Assembly (NCBI GenBank): GCA_015063885.1
Contig: SVTH01000003.1
Coordinates: 62,001-126,000 of the forward strand
DNA length: 64,000 nt
Source of the DNA: Oscillospiraceae bacterium
GTDB taxonomy: Bacteria > Bacillota > Clostridia > Oscillospirales > CAG-382
Direction of reading: 5' to 3'
The notes under the pieces were generated by a model, which saw nothing but the letters and a program-made list of their open reading frames with translations, did no database searches and was not told where the DNA came from. This document shows positions 8,311 to 18,600 of the stretch, in pieces. The position numbers and the translations under genes are program-made. The number at the start of each line of letters is the position of its first letter. Position 1 is the first letter of the stretch.

Positions 8311-9030
8311 TTATTCGGTGATCAAGGTGCCCATGTTCTCCCCCATCACCGCGCGGGTGATGTTCTCGGGGTGGGAAAGCCCGAAGATCAGGGCGGGCAT
8401 TTTGTTTTCTCTGCCGATGGCGGAGGCGGTGAGGTCGATGGCCTTGAGATTCTTGGAAAGGATCTCGTCATAGGTCAGGGTATCGTACTTCTTGGCGGCG
8501 GGGTTCTTGGCAGGGTCACTGTCGTAGACGCCGTCCACGTTCTTGGCGGAAAGAAGCACGTCGCACTTCAATTCCACGGCACGGAGCATCATTCCCGTAT
8601 CGGTGGAGAAGTAGGGATAGCCCACGCCGCAGGGGATCAGCACGACGCTTCCCCGGTCCATATACTCCATGGCCTTATACTGGGCGTAGGGCTCGCAGAC
8701 CTGCTGGATCTGGAAGGCGCTCATCACCTTGGCGTCCACCCCTGCGGCGATCAGGTAATCCTGCATGGCCAGGGAGTTGATCACGGTGGCAAGCATGCCC
8801 ATGTGGTCCCCTCTTACACGGTCGATGGAAAGACCGCCCTGGCGGGCGCCTCTCCAGATGTTTCCCGCACCGATGACGATGCCGAACTGTACCCCTGCCT
8901 TTACGCAGGAGGCAATTTCCCCGGCAACGGCACGGAGAAAGCCGTCGTCAAGGATCTTGGTTCCGTCCCCGGACAAGGCCTCCCCGGAGAGCTTGAGTAA
9001 CACACGTTTGTATTTGGGCTGCATATTCAT
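8311..9030 (-). CDS. pyrH: UMP kinase
   Basis: Phosphorylates UMP to UDP; hexameric amino-acid-kinase-fold enzyme. With the start at 9030 (MNMQPKYKRVLLKLSGEAL) it has 239 aa, normal for PyrH. Motifs: LLKLSGEALSG, GIVIGAGNIWRG, RGDHMGMLATVIN and DSDPAKNPAAKKYDTLTY. A longer frame reaches 9093, but that would place the start upstream of the -10 box at 9065-9070, so it is rejected. The SD (AAGGGGG) is about 10 nt before the ATG. First gene of the row leading to polC; rpsB and tsf, its usual upstream partners, are absent here. Confidence 0.95.
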   Translation of the reverse strand: MNMQPKYKRVLLKLSGEALSGDGTKILDDGFLRAVAGEIASCVKAGVQFGIVIGAGNIWRGARQGGLSIDRVRGDHMGMLATVINSLAMQDYLIAAGVDAKVMSAFQIQQVCEPYAQYKAMEYMDRGSVVLIPCGVGYPYFSTDTGMMLRAVELKCDVLLSAKNVDGVYDSDPAKNPAAKKYDTLTYDEILSKNLKAIDLTASAIGRENKMPALIFGLSHPENITRAVMGENMGTLITE

Positions 9031-9064
9031 GGGCAGATTCCCCCTTATTGTATCGTTTGCAAAT

Positions 9065-9093
9065 ATTATAGCAAAGTTCTTTGAGAAACGCAA
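9065..9093 (-). promoter_or_regulatory. Promoter of the pyrH operon
   Basis: On the minus strand: -35 TTGCGT (9093-9088), 17-bp spacer, perfect -10 TATAAT (9070-9065), 35 nt upstream of the pyrH ATG. The -35 is weak but the spacing is exact. Confidence 0.65.
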
Positions 9094-9181
9094 GGGTTAA
9101 TTGTAAAAAAATTGTGAGAGAGAAGCCGTCCGCCAAAAAACGGTCATAAAACCGATTTTTAGCTGTACCTCGGTTTATACT

Positions 9182-10019
9182 CGTAGGGGTCGACGTCCTT
9201 CGGCGACCCGCATTGGGGAGGATAGGGTTGCGTTTTTTCCGCACAACGGCGGGGGGATGTTCCACGCAACGAGAACGTATAAGATCGTTTCGTCATGCAA
9301 CGCTTCCGGGTCGCCGTGGACGTCGACCCCTACGGTCACGCAAGGAACAACGTCATAATTCCTGCTTCGTTCCACGCAGGAAGGATGGTCGAAAACGGTA
9401 TTCTTACAGACCTTGTTGCGGAAGGGATGGTCCGATTTTTAGCCGTGCCTCGGTGCGGGTTCGTAGGGGTCGACGTCCTTCGGCGACCCGCATTGGGGAG
9501 GATAGGGTTGCGTTTTTTCCGCACAACGGCGGAGGGATGTTCCACGCAACGAGAACGTATAAGATCGTTTCGTCATGCAGCGCTTCCGGGTCGCCGTGGA
9601 CGTCGACCCCTACGGTCACGCAAGAAACAACGTCATAATTCCTGCTTCGTTCCACGCAGGAAGGATGATCGAAAACGGTATTCTTACAGACCTTGTTGCG
9701 GGAGGGATGGTCCGATTTTTTCCGTCTCTCGGTGCGGGTTCGTAGGGGTCGACGTCCTTCGGCGACCCGCATTGGGGAGGATAGGGATGCGTTTTTTCCG
9801 CACAACGGCGGGGGGATGTTCCACGCAACGAGAACGTATAAGATCGTTTCGTCATGCAACGCTTCCGGGTCGCCGTGGACGTCGACCCCTACGGTCACGC
9901 AAGGAACAACGTCATAATTCCTGCTTCGTTCCACGCAGGAAGGATGGTCGAAAACGGTATTCTTACAGACCTTGTTGCGGGAGGGATGGTCCGATTTTTA
10001 GCTGTACCTCGGCTTATGC
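9182..10019. repeat. Tandem array: three ~280-bp units with paired R palindromes
   Basis: Units begin at 9182, 9462 and 9741 (period 279-280) and are nearly identical. Each holds one palindrome GTAGGGG...GACCCG (GGGTCG/CGACCC arms, e.g. 9187-9192/9204-9209), then an inverted second copy about 125 bp later (for example near 9308), then ATTCCTGC...GCAGGAAGG. Open frames across it exist in several frames on both strands and repeat with the units, so they are not called as genes. The 9094-9181 gap before it holds only the pyrH promoter. Confidence 0.9.
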
Positions 10020-10040
10020 TCGCAGCCTGCCTTCCCCTGT

Positions 10041-10649
10041 TTAAAACATCAATTTCTCCCGCATCACCCGCATATCGGTGACCTTATCCCCCAAAAACTG
10101 CTCGATATAGGAGGGGTTCAGGTACTCGTTGCCGCAGGGAAGGACGCAACGTAAGGCCACGCCGGTTTCCGTTTTGGCAAAGGATTTTTCGGTGATGAGG
10201 GGTGCGATGTCCACGGTCGTTTCCCGGGTCTTGGTCTTCTTCACCACGGGCATTTCCCCGGCGAAGAGGGCTTGGAAGGTTTCCAAATCAAGCCCCGTCT
10301 CGAAGGTGAGGGTATACTCCGCCGCCTTGCAGGGAGGGAGCTTCTTTTCGGAATACTCCACCTTGGTGAAGGTCATCCCTTCGGGAGATTGGGCCTGCAA
10401 ACGCGCCAGGGTCTCTTCCTCGGCGGGGCACTCGTCCTCAAAGCGGAACTCCGCCACCTCGCAGACGCTTTCCTGGAACAGGGAAAGGGGCTGGGCGAAC
10501 ATCAGCTTGGGATGGGGGTTGAAGCCCTCGGAAAACTTGATGGGCAGACCCGTGCGGAGAAGCAGACGGGTGAAGGCTCTCTGGAGATCCAGGTGGGAGA
10601 TATAACGGAGGTTGCCCGTTTTTGTAAAGGTTGCGAATACGTACTTCAT
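10041..10649 (-). CDS. TIGR03936/DUF2344 family radical-SAM-associated protein
   Basis: A 202-aa protein with the DUF2344 hallmark start: FATFTKTGNLRYISHLDLQRAF, then LLRTGLPIKFSEGFNPHPKLMFAQPL. In many Clostridia it is a separate gene directly after, or fused to, the TIGR03960 radical-SAM protein; here the gap is 3 nt, so they are surely co-transcribed. The biochemical role is unsettled; a link to tRNA or ribosome modification has been supposed because of the fold, but nothing in this sequence proves it. SD GGAGG is inside the end of the upstream gene. Confidence 0.85.
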   Translation of the reverse strand: MKYVFATFTKTGNLRYISHLDLQRAFTRLLLRTGLPIKFSEGFNPHPKLMFAQPLSLFQESVCEVAEFRFEDECPAEEETLARLQAQSPEGMTFTKVEYSEKKLPPCKAAEYTLTFETGLDLETFQALFAGEMPVVKKTKTRETTVDIAPLITEKSFAKTETGVALRCVLPCGNEYLNPSYIEQFLGDKVTDMRVMREKLMF

Positions 10650-10652
10650 CTC

Positions 10653-12509
10653 TCAAGCCTCCTTTACGGGATGGGCGGAACAGCCCTTGCCGCCGCAGAG
10701 GGTATTTGCCCCGCAGGCGGAGCATTTGGTGCGGCAGTCGGGGGTGGTGGTCTCCGATTCTGCCTTATGCTTTTCGGACAGCAGGAATCTCTTGGTCACG
10801 CCGATGTCGATGAAATCCCAGGGCAAAAGCTCCTCTTCTCCCATGACGCGGTTGGCGTAGAAGGCGGGGTCGATCCCCGTTTCCGCAAAGTAGTTCATCC
10901 AATTTTCGTAGGAGAAGAACTCGTCCCAGGCGTCGAACTTCTGTCCCTGCTCCACGGCGTGTGCCAGCGCCTTGCCCAGACGGCGGTCGCCCTTGGCGAA
11001 CACAGCCTCCAGGCGGGAGACCTTGGCGTCGTGGTATTTGTAGTCGATCTTGCGGGAGGTGATGTGGTCACGAAGCAATTTTTGCTTCCGCTCCAGTTCT
11101 TCAAAATCGTTCTGTGCTTCCCACTGGAAGGGGGTGAAGGGCTTGGGCACGAAGCAGGAAACGCTCACCGTCACGGTAACGCCTCTCCCCTTCCGCTTTT
11201 TGGCGTAGAACAGATCCACGATCTTCTGCGCCAGCTCTGCGATACCAACGATGTCCTCGTCCCGCTCGGTGGGCAGGCCGTTCATGAAGTACAGCTTCAA
11301 ACTGTTTCTGCCCCCGTCGAAGGCCTTCTCGCAGGCCACTAAAATATCGTCCTCGGCGATGTTCTTGTTGATCACGTCACGGAGTCTTTGCGTACCCGCC
11401 TCGGGGGCGAAGGTAAGACCGCTCTTCCGCACGGACATCACCTTTTCCATCAGCTCCTCGTAGAAGGCGTCGATACGCTGGGAGGGCAGGGAAAGGCCTA
11501 CCTTTTGCTCCTCCGTCCACGCCAGCAGCTTGTCCACCAGCTCGGGCAGGCGGGGATAGTCGCTGATACTGAGAGAGGTCAGGGAGATCTCGGAATAGCC
11601 CGTATGGCCGATGGAAGCCATAGCGCAGGCGTTGATGCCCTCGGGAGATTTGTCACGGTAGGGACGGTAGATCATCCCCGCCTGGCAGAAGCGGCAGCCT
11701 CGGATACAACCGCGGGTAACCTCCATCATCACACGGTCGTGGACCACGTCCAGGTAGGGCATGGGAGACTTCTCGGGGAAGTACACCTTGTCCAGATCGG
11801 TGATGATACGCTTCTTCACGGTGGCGGGAACCCCTTCACGGTTGGGGGTAAAGGACTGCAGGGTGCCGTCCCCGTTGTAGGTTACGTCGTACAGGGAAGG
11901 CACGTAGAAGCCCTCCAGCCGGGAGGCTCTGTAGAGCAGCTCCTCCTTGGAAACGCCCTCCTTCTTGCAGGTGCGGATCAGCTCCGCCAGCTCGCAAAGG
12001 GCCTCCTCCCCTTCTCCGATGGAGAAGATATCCACGAAGTCCGCCAAGGGCTCGGGGTTGTAGGAGCAGGGACCGCCTGCGATGATGAGGGGCATCTCCC
12101 CCGTTCTGTCCTTTGCGTACATGGGCAAGCCCGCAAGGCGGATCATGTTCAGCACGTTGGTATAGCAAAGCTCGTACTGCAAAGTGAACAGCAGTGCGTC
12201 AAAATTGCAAAGCGCCTCCCCCGTTTCCAGGGCGTAGAGGGGCAGGTCGTTCTTTAACAGTTGTTCCTCCATATCCGGCCAGGGGGCGTAGGAGCGCTGG
12301 CAATACACCCCGTCCATTTGGTTGAGGCACCCCACCAGGATCCGCATGCCCAGGTTGGACATACCGATCTCGTAGGTGTCGGGGAAGCAGAAGCACAGGT
12401 TCAGGTCTACGGCGGCGGGGTCCTTGTACTCGCTGTTCAGCTCGCCCCCCACGTACCGCCCGGGCTTCTCCACGTGCTTTAACAGATGTGCGTATTTCTC
12501 GGTGTTCAT
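10653..12509 (-). CDS. TIGR03960 family B12-binding-domain radical SAM protein
   Basis: A 618-aa protein. The N-terminal part has a cobalamin-binding-like Rossmann region (CFCFPDTYEIGMSNLGMRIL; IIAGGPCSYNPEPLADFVD; IGEGEEAL). The radical-SAM cluster motif GCIRGCRFCQAG lies near residue 270, followed by a barrel with GLTFAPEAGTQRLRDVI. The C-terminus ends in a Cys-rich tail (CRTKCSACGANTLCGGKGC) that may bind another cluster. The substrate is unknown. A good SD (AAGGAGATATAC) precedes ATG 12509. The upstream side is a composite palindrome, and a promoter could not be fixed. The partner gene follows after 3 nt. Confidence 0.87.
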   Translation of the reverse strand: MNTEKYAHLLKHVEKPGRYVGGELNSEYKDPAAVDLNLCFCFPDTYEIGMSNLGMRILVGCLNQMDGVYCQRSYAPWPDMEEQLLKNDLPLYALETGEALCNFDALLFTLQYELCYTNVLNMIRLAGLPMYAKDRTGEMPLIIAGGPCSYNPEPLADFVDIFSIGEGEEALCELAELIRTCKKEGVSKEELLYRASRLEGFYVPSLYDVTYNGDGTLQSFTPNREGVPATVKKRIITDLDKVYFPEKSPMPYLDVVHDRVMMEVTRGCIRGCRFCQAGMIYRPYRDKSPEGINACAMASIGHTGYSEISLTSLSISDYPRLPELVDKLLAWTEEQKVGLSLPSQRIDAFYEELMEKVMSVRKSGLTFAPEAGTQRLRDVINKNIAEDDILVACEKAFDGGRNSLKLYFMNGLPTERDEDIVGIAELAQKIVDLFYAKKRKGRGVTVTVSVSCFVPKPFTPFQWEAQNDFEELERKQKLLRDHITSRKIDYKYHDAKVSRLEAVFAKGDRRLGKALAHAVEQGQKFDAWDEFFSYENWMNYFAETGIDPAFYANRVMGEEELLPWDFIDIGVTKRFLLSEKHKAESETTTPDCRTKCSACGANTLCGGKGCSAHPVKEA

Positions 12510-12526
12510 GTATATCTCCTTTTTTC

Positions 12527-13085
12527 CAAGAAACTTTCTTGAAAGAAAGTTTCTTGAACTTCAAAGAACTTTTATTGCCGAAAACTGTCGTTTTCGGGAG
12601 GGTGTATAAAAACGAAGAGGAAAATATCGTAGCGTCGGGTGAAAACCGTTTCCTTCGGTTCCGGGCGATTCGTGAAGCGCCCCTACTGTCACGAGGGAAA
12701 CATAAGCGAAAAATATCCTTGTGTCGGCAAAAGCCGTTGCCTTCGGTTCCGGGCTGCCGATACCGCCTGCGGCGGTGAGACGTCAGCCCCTACAAATACG
12801 CAAGATGCCTTGGATAAAATCAAACCATATTTTCACGCAGCGAGGTAGGTATAAACCGTTTTTCGTCCTTCCTATCTGCGGAAGAAAGGGCTACGTTTTT
12901 AACCTTTCCTCCGTTCGGGTTTGTAGGGGACGACGTCCACGGCGTCCCGCTTGCGTTGTGCTGCGAAACGACTTTACGCTGTACCCTATGCGGGAACTTT
13001 TTCATTTTCCCTCACAATACCGGGTTCTTAGGGAGCGGGCTCCCTAAGCGGAGATTCTTAAGAGGCAGAGCCTCTTAAGCGTCCC
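12527..13085. repeat. Left copy of the ~560-bp direct repeat flanking uvrA
   Basis: It starts with composite element P (hairpin 1 at 12527-12556, hairpin 2 at 12578-12597). It then holds an inner stretch with AAACCG/CCTTCGGTT motifs, a GGGCG.../...CGCCC palindrome, a CAGCCCCTACAAATACGC piece, and an R palindrome (GGGACG 12927-12932 / CGTCCC 12943-12948). It ends with the two terminal P hairpins from about 13022. The copy at 15926-16485 has the same order and mostly the same bases. No gene is seen in it. Confidence 0.9.
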
Positions 13086-13088
13086 CCC

Positions 13089-15899
13089 TTAAGCGTCCTT
13101 CTCCAAAACGTCCTTCAGATACTGACCGGTGTAGCTTTCTTTGCAGGCGGCTACCTCCTCGGGGGTACCGCAGGCGACCAGGGTGCCGCCGCCGTCTCCC
13201 CCCTCGGGTCCCATATCAATGATATAGTCCGCAGTCTTGATGAGATCCAGGTTGTGCTCGATGACCACAACGGTGTTGCCGTTATCCACCAGGCGCTGTA
13301 ACACGGCGCGGAGCTGATCCACGTCGTAGGAGTGAAGTCCCGTGGTGGGCTCGTCCAAAACGTACAGCGTTCTGCCGGTGGACACACGGGACAGCTCCGT
13401 GGCAAGCTTCACACGCTGTGCCTCGCCCCCGGACAGGGTGTTGGAGGGCTGACCGATCTTGATATAGCCCAGGCCCACGTCCTGCAGGGTCTTCAGCTTC
13501 CGCTGGATGCCGCGGTAGACGGAGAAGAACTCCACCCCTTCGTCCACGGTCATTTCCAAAACGTCGTAAATGCTCTTGCCCTTGTATTTCACCTCCAAGG
13601 TCTCACGGTTGTACCGCTTGCCCTTACACACGTCGCAGGTGACGTACACGTCGGGGAGGAAGTGCATCTCGATGAGGTTGGTGCCGTCGCCGCCGCAGGC
13701 CTCGCATCTGCCGCCCTTTACGTTGAAGGAGAAGCGGCCGTCCTTGTAGCCCCTGGCCTTGGCCTCGGGGGTGGCGGCAAACACGGAACGGATCTCCCCG
13801 AACATCCCCGTATAGGTGGCGGGGTTGGAGCGGGGGGTACGCCCGATGGGCGACTGGTCGATCTGGATCACCTTGTCGATGTGCTGAGTGCCCAGAACCT
13901 CCTCGTGCTTCCCGGGAACGATGGCCATTCTGCCAAGCTTCCGCGCCAGGGCACGGTAGAGGATCAGGTTCACCAGGGAGGATTTCCCCGACCCGGAAAC
14001 GCCCGTCACGCAGGTGAAGGTGCCCAGGGGGAAGTCCACGGTGAGATTTTTCAGATTGTTTTCGGAAGCGCCCACCACGGTGAGCTTGTTGCCGTTACCC
14101 TTGCGGCGTACCGTGGGAATATCGATCCTCCGCTTGCCCGTGAGGTACTGCCCCGTGAGAGATGCGGGACAGCCTTCGATGTCCTCCGGCTTGCCTGCGT
14201 AGATGATCTCGCCCCCGTGGATACCCGCCTTGGGGCCCACGTCCACCAGGAAGTCCGCACTGCGCATGGTCTCCTCGTCGTGCTCCACCACGATCACGGT
14301 GTTGCCCAGGTCGCGGAGCTTCTTGAGGGTGTTGATCAGCTTTGCGTTGTCCCGCTGGTGGAGACCGATGCTGGGCTCGTCCAGGATATACAGCACCCCC
14401 ATCAAAGAGGAGCCGATCTGGGTGGCCAGGCGGATCCGCTGTGCCTCACCCCCGGAAAGGGAGCCGGATTTTCTGCCCAGGGTGAGATATTCCAATCCTA
14501 CGCTCATCAAAAAGCCCAACCTTGCGTTGATCTCCTTGCGGATCTCAGAAGCGATCATGGTCTCGCTGTGGGAAAGGGTGAGCCCGTTCACAAACTCCAG
14601 GGCCTTCCCCACGGAAAGCCGGCAGAGCTCGTGAATATTCTTATCCCCCACGGTCACCGCCAGGGGCTCGGGACGGAGCCGCTTCCCCTGACAGGCGGGG
14701 CAGGGCACGTTGTCCATAAAGGTCTCGTAGTATTCACGGATCTCAAAGGAAGGGTTGGTATCGTAACGGCGCTTGATGAGATTCACGATGCCGTCGAACT
14801 TGGGCTCGCCCACGCTGCGGCGCTTGTTACCGTTGCCGTACATCACCACCCGGAAGGCTTCCTCGGAGTATTTATTCATGGGGGTATGGACATCGAAGCC
14901 GTACTTCTCACCCACCACCTGGATGATCTGTCCGTAGTAGCTGTCCGGCTCCACGGATTTGAAGCCGTTGCACACCACCGCCCCGCCGTAGAGGGACAGG
15001 GACATATCCGGGATCAGCTTTTCCGTGGTGAGGACGAAGTTTTCTCCGATGCCGTTGCAGGCCTCGCAGGCACCTGCGGGGTTGTTGAAGGAGAACATAC
15101 GGGGCTCCAGCTCGCCGATGGAGATGCCGTGGGTCTTACAGGCGTAGTTCTGGGAGAACAGGATCTCCTCGGGGCTGTCCCCCACGGTGACCACCAGCAC
15201 CAGCCCTTCGGAAAGCTTTGCGGCGGATTCCACGCTGTCTGCCAGGCGGGAGCGGATCTCCCCCTTGATCACCAAGCGGTCCACCACGATGTCGATGGTA
15301 TGCTTTAAGTTTTTATCCAGGTCGATCCTCTCGCTGAGGTCGTAGAGACTGCCGTCCACTCTGGCACGGACGTAACCGCTCTTGCGGGCGTCCTCCAGCA
15401 CCTTGTCGTGCATCCCCTTCTTCTCCCATACCACGGGGGAAAGCACCATGAAGCGGGTGCCCTCGGGCAATTCAAGAATGCGGTCCACGATCTCGTCCAC
15501 CGACTGCTGCTTGATCACCTCCCCGCAGATGGGACAATGGGGCACGCCGATACGGGCGTAGAGCAGACGGAGGTAGTCGTAGATCTCCGTCACCGTGCCC
15601 ACGGTGGAGCGGGGGTTCTTGGAGGTGGTCTTCTGGTCGATGGAAATGGCGGGAGACAGGCCGTCGATGCTGTCCACGTCGGGCTTGTCCAGCTGTCCCA
15701 AAAACATTCTTGCGTAAGAGGACAAAGACTGGACGAAACGGCGGTGCCCCTCGGCGTAGATGGTGTCGAAGGCCAGGCTGGATTTACCCGAGCCGGAAAG
15801 ACCTGTGAACACCACCAGCTGCTCCCTGGGGATGGAAAGGTCTACGTTTTTTAAGTTGTGGACGCGGGCGCCCTTGATGATCAATTCTGCGGATGCCAT
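13089..15899 (-). CDS. uvrA: Excinuclease ABC subunit A
   Basis: Damage-recognition ATPase of nucleotide excision repair. The 936 aa match the family. First Walker [15 protein letters not shown] near residue 33. Zinc-binding CPICGEV (insertion), then [15 protein letters not shown] signature [15 protein letters not shown] and [15 protein letters not shown]. Second half: Walker [13 protein letters not shown], zinc module CEACGGDG...CDVCKG, signature [15 protein letters not shown] and [23 protein letters not shown] precedes ATG 15899. It follows uvrB on the minus strand but a 587-nt repeat separates them, unlike the compact uvrBA of relatives. Confidence 0.98.
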   Translation of the reverse strand: MASAELIIKGARVHNLKNVDLSIPREQLVVFTGLSGSGKSSLAFDTIYAEGHRRFVQSLSSYARMFLGQLDKPDVDSIDGLSPAISIDQKTTSKNPRSTVGTVTEIYDYLRLLYARIGVPHCPICGEVIKQQSVDEIVDRILELPEGTRFMVLSPVVWEKKGMHDKVLEDARKSGYVRARVDGSLYDLSERIDLDKNLKHTIDIVVDRLVIKGEIRSRLADSVESAAKLSEGLVLVVTVGDSPEEILFSQNYACKTHGISIGELEPRMFSFNNPAGACEACNGIGENFVLTTEKLIPDMSLSLYGGAVVCNGFKSVEPDSYYGQIIQVVGEKYGFDVHTPMNKYSEEAFRVVMYGNGNKRRSVGEPKFDGIVNLIKRRYDTNPSFEIREYYETFMDNVPCPACQGKRLRPEPLAVTVGDKNIHELCRLSVGKALEFVNGLTLSHSETMIASEIRKEINARLGFLMSVGLEYLTLGRKSGSLSGGEAQRIRLATQIGSSLMGVLYILDEPSIGLHQRDNAKLINTLKKLRDLGNTVIVVEHDEETMRSADFLVDVGPKAGIHGGEIIYAGKPEDIEGCPASLTGQYLTGKRRIDIPTVRRKGNGNKLTVVGASENNLKNLTVDFPLGTFTCVTGVSGSGKSSLVNLILYRALARKLGRMAIVPGKHEEVLGTQHIDKVIQIDQSPIGRTPRSNPATYTGMFGEIRSVFAATPEAKARGYKDGRFSFNVKGGRCEACGGDGTNLIEMHFLPDVYVTCDVCKGKRYNRETLEVKYKGKSIYDVLEMTVDEGVEFFSVYRGIQRKLKTLQDVGLGYIKIGQPSNTLSGGEAQRVKLATELSRVSTGRTLYVLDEPTTGLHSYDVDQLRAVLQRLVDNGNTVVVIEHNLDLIKTADYIIDMGPEGGDGGGTLVACGTPEEVAACKESYTGQYLKDVLEKDA

Positions 15900-15925
15900 G
15901 TGTTGTCCTTTCTGCGGTACGGGGG

Positions 15926-16485
15926 CTTAAGGGGATTTCTTTGGAAAGAAATCCCCTTAAGAATCCCAAAGAAACTTTTATTGCCGAAAACTGTCGTTTT
16001 CGGGAGGGTGTATAAAAAGCAAAGGGGAAAATATTGTAGCGTCGGCAAAAACCGTTTCCTTAACGGGCGATTCGTGAATCGCCCCTACGGTTACGGGGGA
16101 AACACAAGCGAAAAATATTCTTGTGTCGGCAAAAGCCGTTTCCTTCGGTTCCGGGCTGCCGATACCGCCTACGGCGGCGAGACGTCAGCCCCTACAAATA
16201 CGCAAGATGCCTTGGATAAAATCAAACCATATTTTCACGCAAGGCGGTGGGCATAAATCGGATAATTGCCGTCCGATCTGCGGGAGAAAAGGTATGTTTT
16301 TAACCTTTCCTCGGTTCGGGTCCGTAGGGGACGACGTCCACGGCGTCCCGCTTGCGTTGTACCGTGAAACGACTTTGCGCTGTACCCTATGCGGGAAATA
16401 TCTTCATTTTTCCTCACAATACCGGGTTCTTAGGGAGCGGGCTCCCTAAGCGGAGATTCTTAAGAGGCAGAGCCTCTTAAGCGTA
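15926..16485. repeat. Right copy of the ~560-bp direct repeat flanking uvrA
   Basis: Hairpin 1 at 15926-15961 (arms CTTAAGGGGATTTC/GAAATCCCCTTAAG), hairpin 2 at 15983-16002, then the same inner segment as 12600-13020 and the same terminal hairpins (about 16425-16480). Hairpin 1 differs in sequence from the left copy, but both arms changed together. No coding potential is supported. Confidence 0.9.
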
Positions 16486-16486
16486 C

Positions 16487-18445
16487 CTACTCCTTCTCGC
16501 CAAGAATGCGCCGTATCCTGTCGCGCAAAGCGGCGGCGGTCTCGAAGTCCAGCTCCTTGGCGGCCCGCTTCATCTCCACGGTGAGCATCTCCACCAGCTT
16601 GTTCTTCTGCGCCTTGGTCATCTTTCCGCCCTGGGCGGGCTCCGTCTTGGTGGTGACGGCGATGGGAGCACGGATCTCCTTGACGATGGTCTTGGGGGTG
16701 ATGCCGTTTGCTTTATTGAAGGCGTCCTGCACCTCTCGGCGGCGTCGGGTCTCGGTGATGGCGGCGTGCATGGAGCGGGTCTCCTTGTCGGCGTAGAGGA
16801 TCACCTTGCCCTGTGCATTACGGGCGGCACGGCCGATGGTCTGGATCAGGGAGGTCTCGCTACGCAGGAAGCCCTCCTTGTCTGCGTCCAGAATGGCCAC
16901 CAGGGACACCTCGGGCAGGTCAAGCCCCTCGCGGAGGAGGTTGATGCCCACCAAAACGTCGAACTCACCCTCGCGGAGCCCGCGCAAGATGTCGATACGC
17001 TCCATGGTGTCGATGTCGTAGTGCATATATTTGGTGCGGACGTCGTTTTTCACGAAGTATTCCGTCAGATCCTCCGCCATCTTCTTGGTGAGGGTGGTGA
17101 CCAGAACACGCTCCCCCTTGGCGGCGCGGAGACGGATCTCCCCCGTCAGGTCGTCGATCTGCCCCCCGGTGGGGCGTACCTCCACCTCCGGGTCAAGAAG
17201 TCCCGTGGGGCGGATGATCTGCTCTGCGATCTGTGTGGAAAGGTTCTTTTCGTATTCCCCGGGGGTGGCGGAGAAATAGATGGTCTGCCCGCGAAGCGCA
17301 TCAAACTCGTCGAACACCAAGGGGCGGTTATCAAAGGCGGAGGGCAATCGGAAGCCGTAATCCACCAAATTTTTCTTACGGGAGTAATCTCCCCCGGACA
17401 TCCCCCGCACCTGGGGAATGGTCACGTGGGATTCGTCCACCAGGAACAGAAAGTCCTTGGGGAAGAAATCGAACAAGGTAAAGGGGCGGCTCCCCGGCTC
17501 TCTGCCGGAAAGGACGCGGGAATAGTTCTCCACCCCGCTGCAGAAGCCGATCTCCCGTAGCTGCTCCACGTCGAAGAGGACACGCTCCTTGATCCGCTGT
17601 GCTTCGATGAATTTTTCCTGCTTTTCGAAGAATGCGATCCGCTCCGTCAGCTCGTCTAAGATCTCCTTGATGGCCTTTTCACGGCGCTCCTCCCCTGTGA
17701 CGTAATGGGAGGCGGGATAGATGGCGATGTGGGAAAGCTTGGCGGTGACCTCCCCCGTGGTCACGTCGATGACGCACAGGCGGTCGATCTCATCCCCGAA
17801 AAACTCCACGCGGATGGCGTCGGTGTTGGTGTTGGCGGGAAAGATCTCCAAAACGTCTCCGCGGACACGGAAGTTGTCGCGCTGGAAGTCCATATCACTG
17901 CGGGTGTACTGCATGGCCACCAGACGGCGGATCACGTCCTCACGGGCGATCTCCAGCCCGGGACGCAGGGAAAGGAGCTGGCTTTTGTACTCCTCCGGGT
18001 CGCCCAGGGAGTAGATACAGGACACGGAGGCCACCACGATCACGTCCTTCCGTTCCAGCAAGGCGCTGGTGGCGGAGTGGCGGAGCTTGTCGATCTCGTC
18101 GTTGACGGCGCTGTCCTTCTCGATATAAATATCTTTCCCGGGGACGTAGGCCTCGGGCTGGTAGTAGTCGTAGTAGGAAACGAAAAATTCCACGGCGTTG
18201 TTGGGGAAGAACTCACGGAACTCGGAGCAAAGCTGGGCGGCCAGGGTCTTGTTGTGGGCAAGCACCAGGGTGGGCTTGTTCACTTCCTTGATGATGTTGG
18301 CCATAGTGAAGGTCTTACCCGAGCCTGTAACCCCCAAAAGGGTCTGGTCCCTGTCCCCGCGGCGGACGCCTTCCACCAATTTTGCGATGGCTTCCGGCTG
18401 GTCGCCCATGGGCTTGTAATCGGATACCAATTCAAAATGATCCAT
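16487..18445 (-). CDS. uvrB: Excinuclease ABC subunit B
   Basis: Helicase-like subunit that verifies the lesion and recruits UvrC. 652 aa. Walker [14 protein letters not shown] near residue 39; the damage-probing beta-hairpin [15 protein letters not shown] near 92; DESHVTIPQ; motif VI region [19 protein letters not shown]; and a C-terminal UVR domain ([20 protein letters not shown]) for UvrC contact. SD AAAGGAAGG lies before ATG 18445. It is the first gene of a leftward run uvrB-uvrA-TIGR03960-DUF2344. Confidence 0.98.
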   Translation of the reverse strand: MDHFELVSDYKPMGDQPEAIAKLVEGVRRGDRDQTLLGVTGSGKTFTMANIIKEVNKPTLVLAHNKTLAAQLCSEFREFFPNNAVEFFVSYYDYYQPEAYVPGKDIYIEKDSAVNDEIDKLRHSATSALLERKDVIVVASVSCIYSLGDPEEYKSQLLSLRPGLEIAREDVIRRLVAMQYTRSDMDFQRDNFRVRGDVLEIFPANTNTDAIRVEFFGDEIDRLCVIDVTTGEVTAKLSHIAIYPASHYVTGEERREKAIKEILDELTERIAFFEKQEKFIEAQRIKERVLFDVEQLREIGFCSGVENYSRVLSGREPGSRPFTLFDFFPKDFLFLVDESHVTIPQVRGMSGGDYSRKKNLVDYGFRLPSAFDNRPLVFDEFDALRGQTIYFSATPGEYEKNLSTQIAEQIIRPTGLLDPEVEVRPTGGQIDDLTGEIRLRAAKGERVLVTTLTKKMAEDLTEYFVKNDVRTKYMHYDIDTMERIDILRGLREGEFDVLVGINLLREGLDLPEVSLVAILDADKEGFLRSETSLIQTIGRAARNAQGKVILYADKETRSMHAAITETRRRREVQDAFNKANGITPKTIVKEIRAPIAVTTKTEPAQGGKMTKAQKNKLVEMLTVEMKRAAKELDFETAAALRDRIRRILGEKE

Positions 18446-18486
18446 GCCTTTGTCCTTCCTTTCCCCGTTTTTTTCGGTAACGAGAC

Positions 18487-18515
18487 ATTATACCATACTT
18501 TTCCCAAAAATGGAA
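18487..18515 (-). promoter_or_regulatory. Probable uvrB promoter
   Basis: Perfect -10 TATAAT (18492-18487) 41 nt before the uvrB ATG. At 17-bp spacing the -35 would be TTCCAT (18515-18510), a poor match. A LexA-type operator was not recognised. Confidence 0.5.
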
Positions 18516-18600
18516 GAGGTACAGAGGATTTTGTGAAAAAAGTGGAGGGGAGGATTGCAGAGACGGCGGAGTGTGAGTTTTGCGGAAGGACGGTTTGAAA

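Noticed and set aside
9295-10044. 249-codon open frame in the 9.2-10.0 kb array
   Set aside because: Encodes the repeat itself (same peptide three times); frames on both strands are equally open; no SD.
13332-15308. 658-codon plus-strand open frame inside uvrA
   Set aside because: Shadow of uvrA; no start signals, and the opposite strand has full UvrA motifs.
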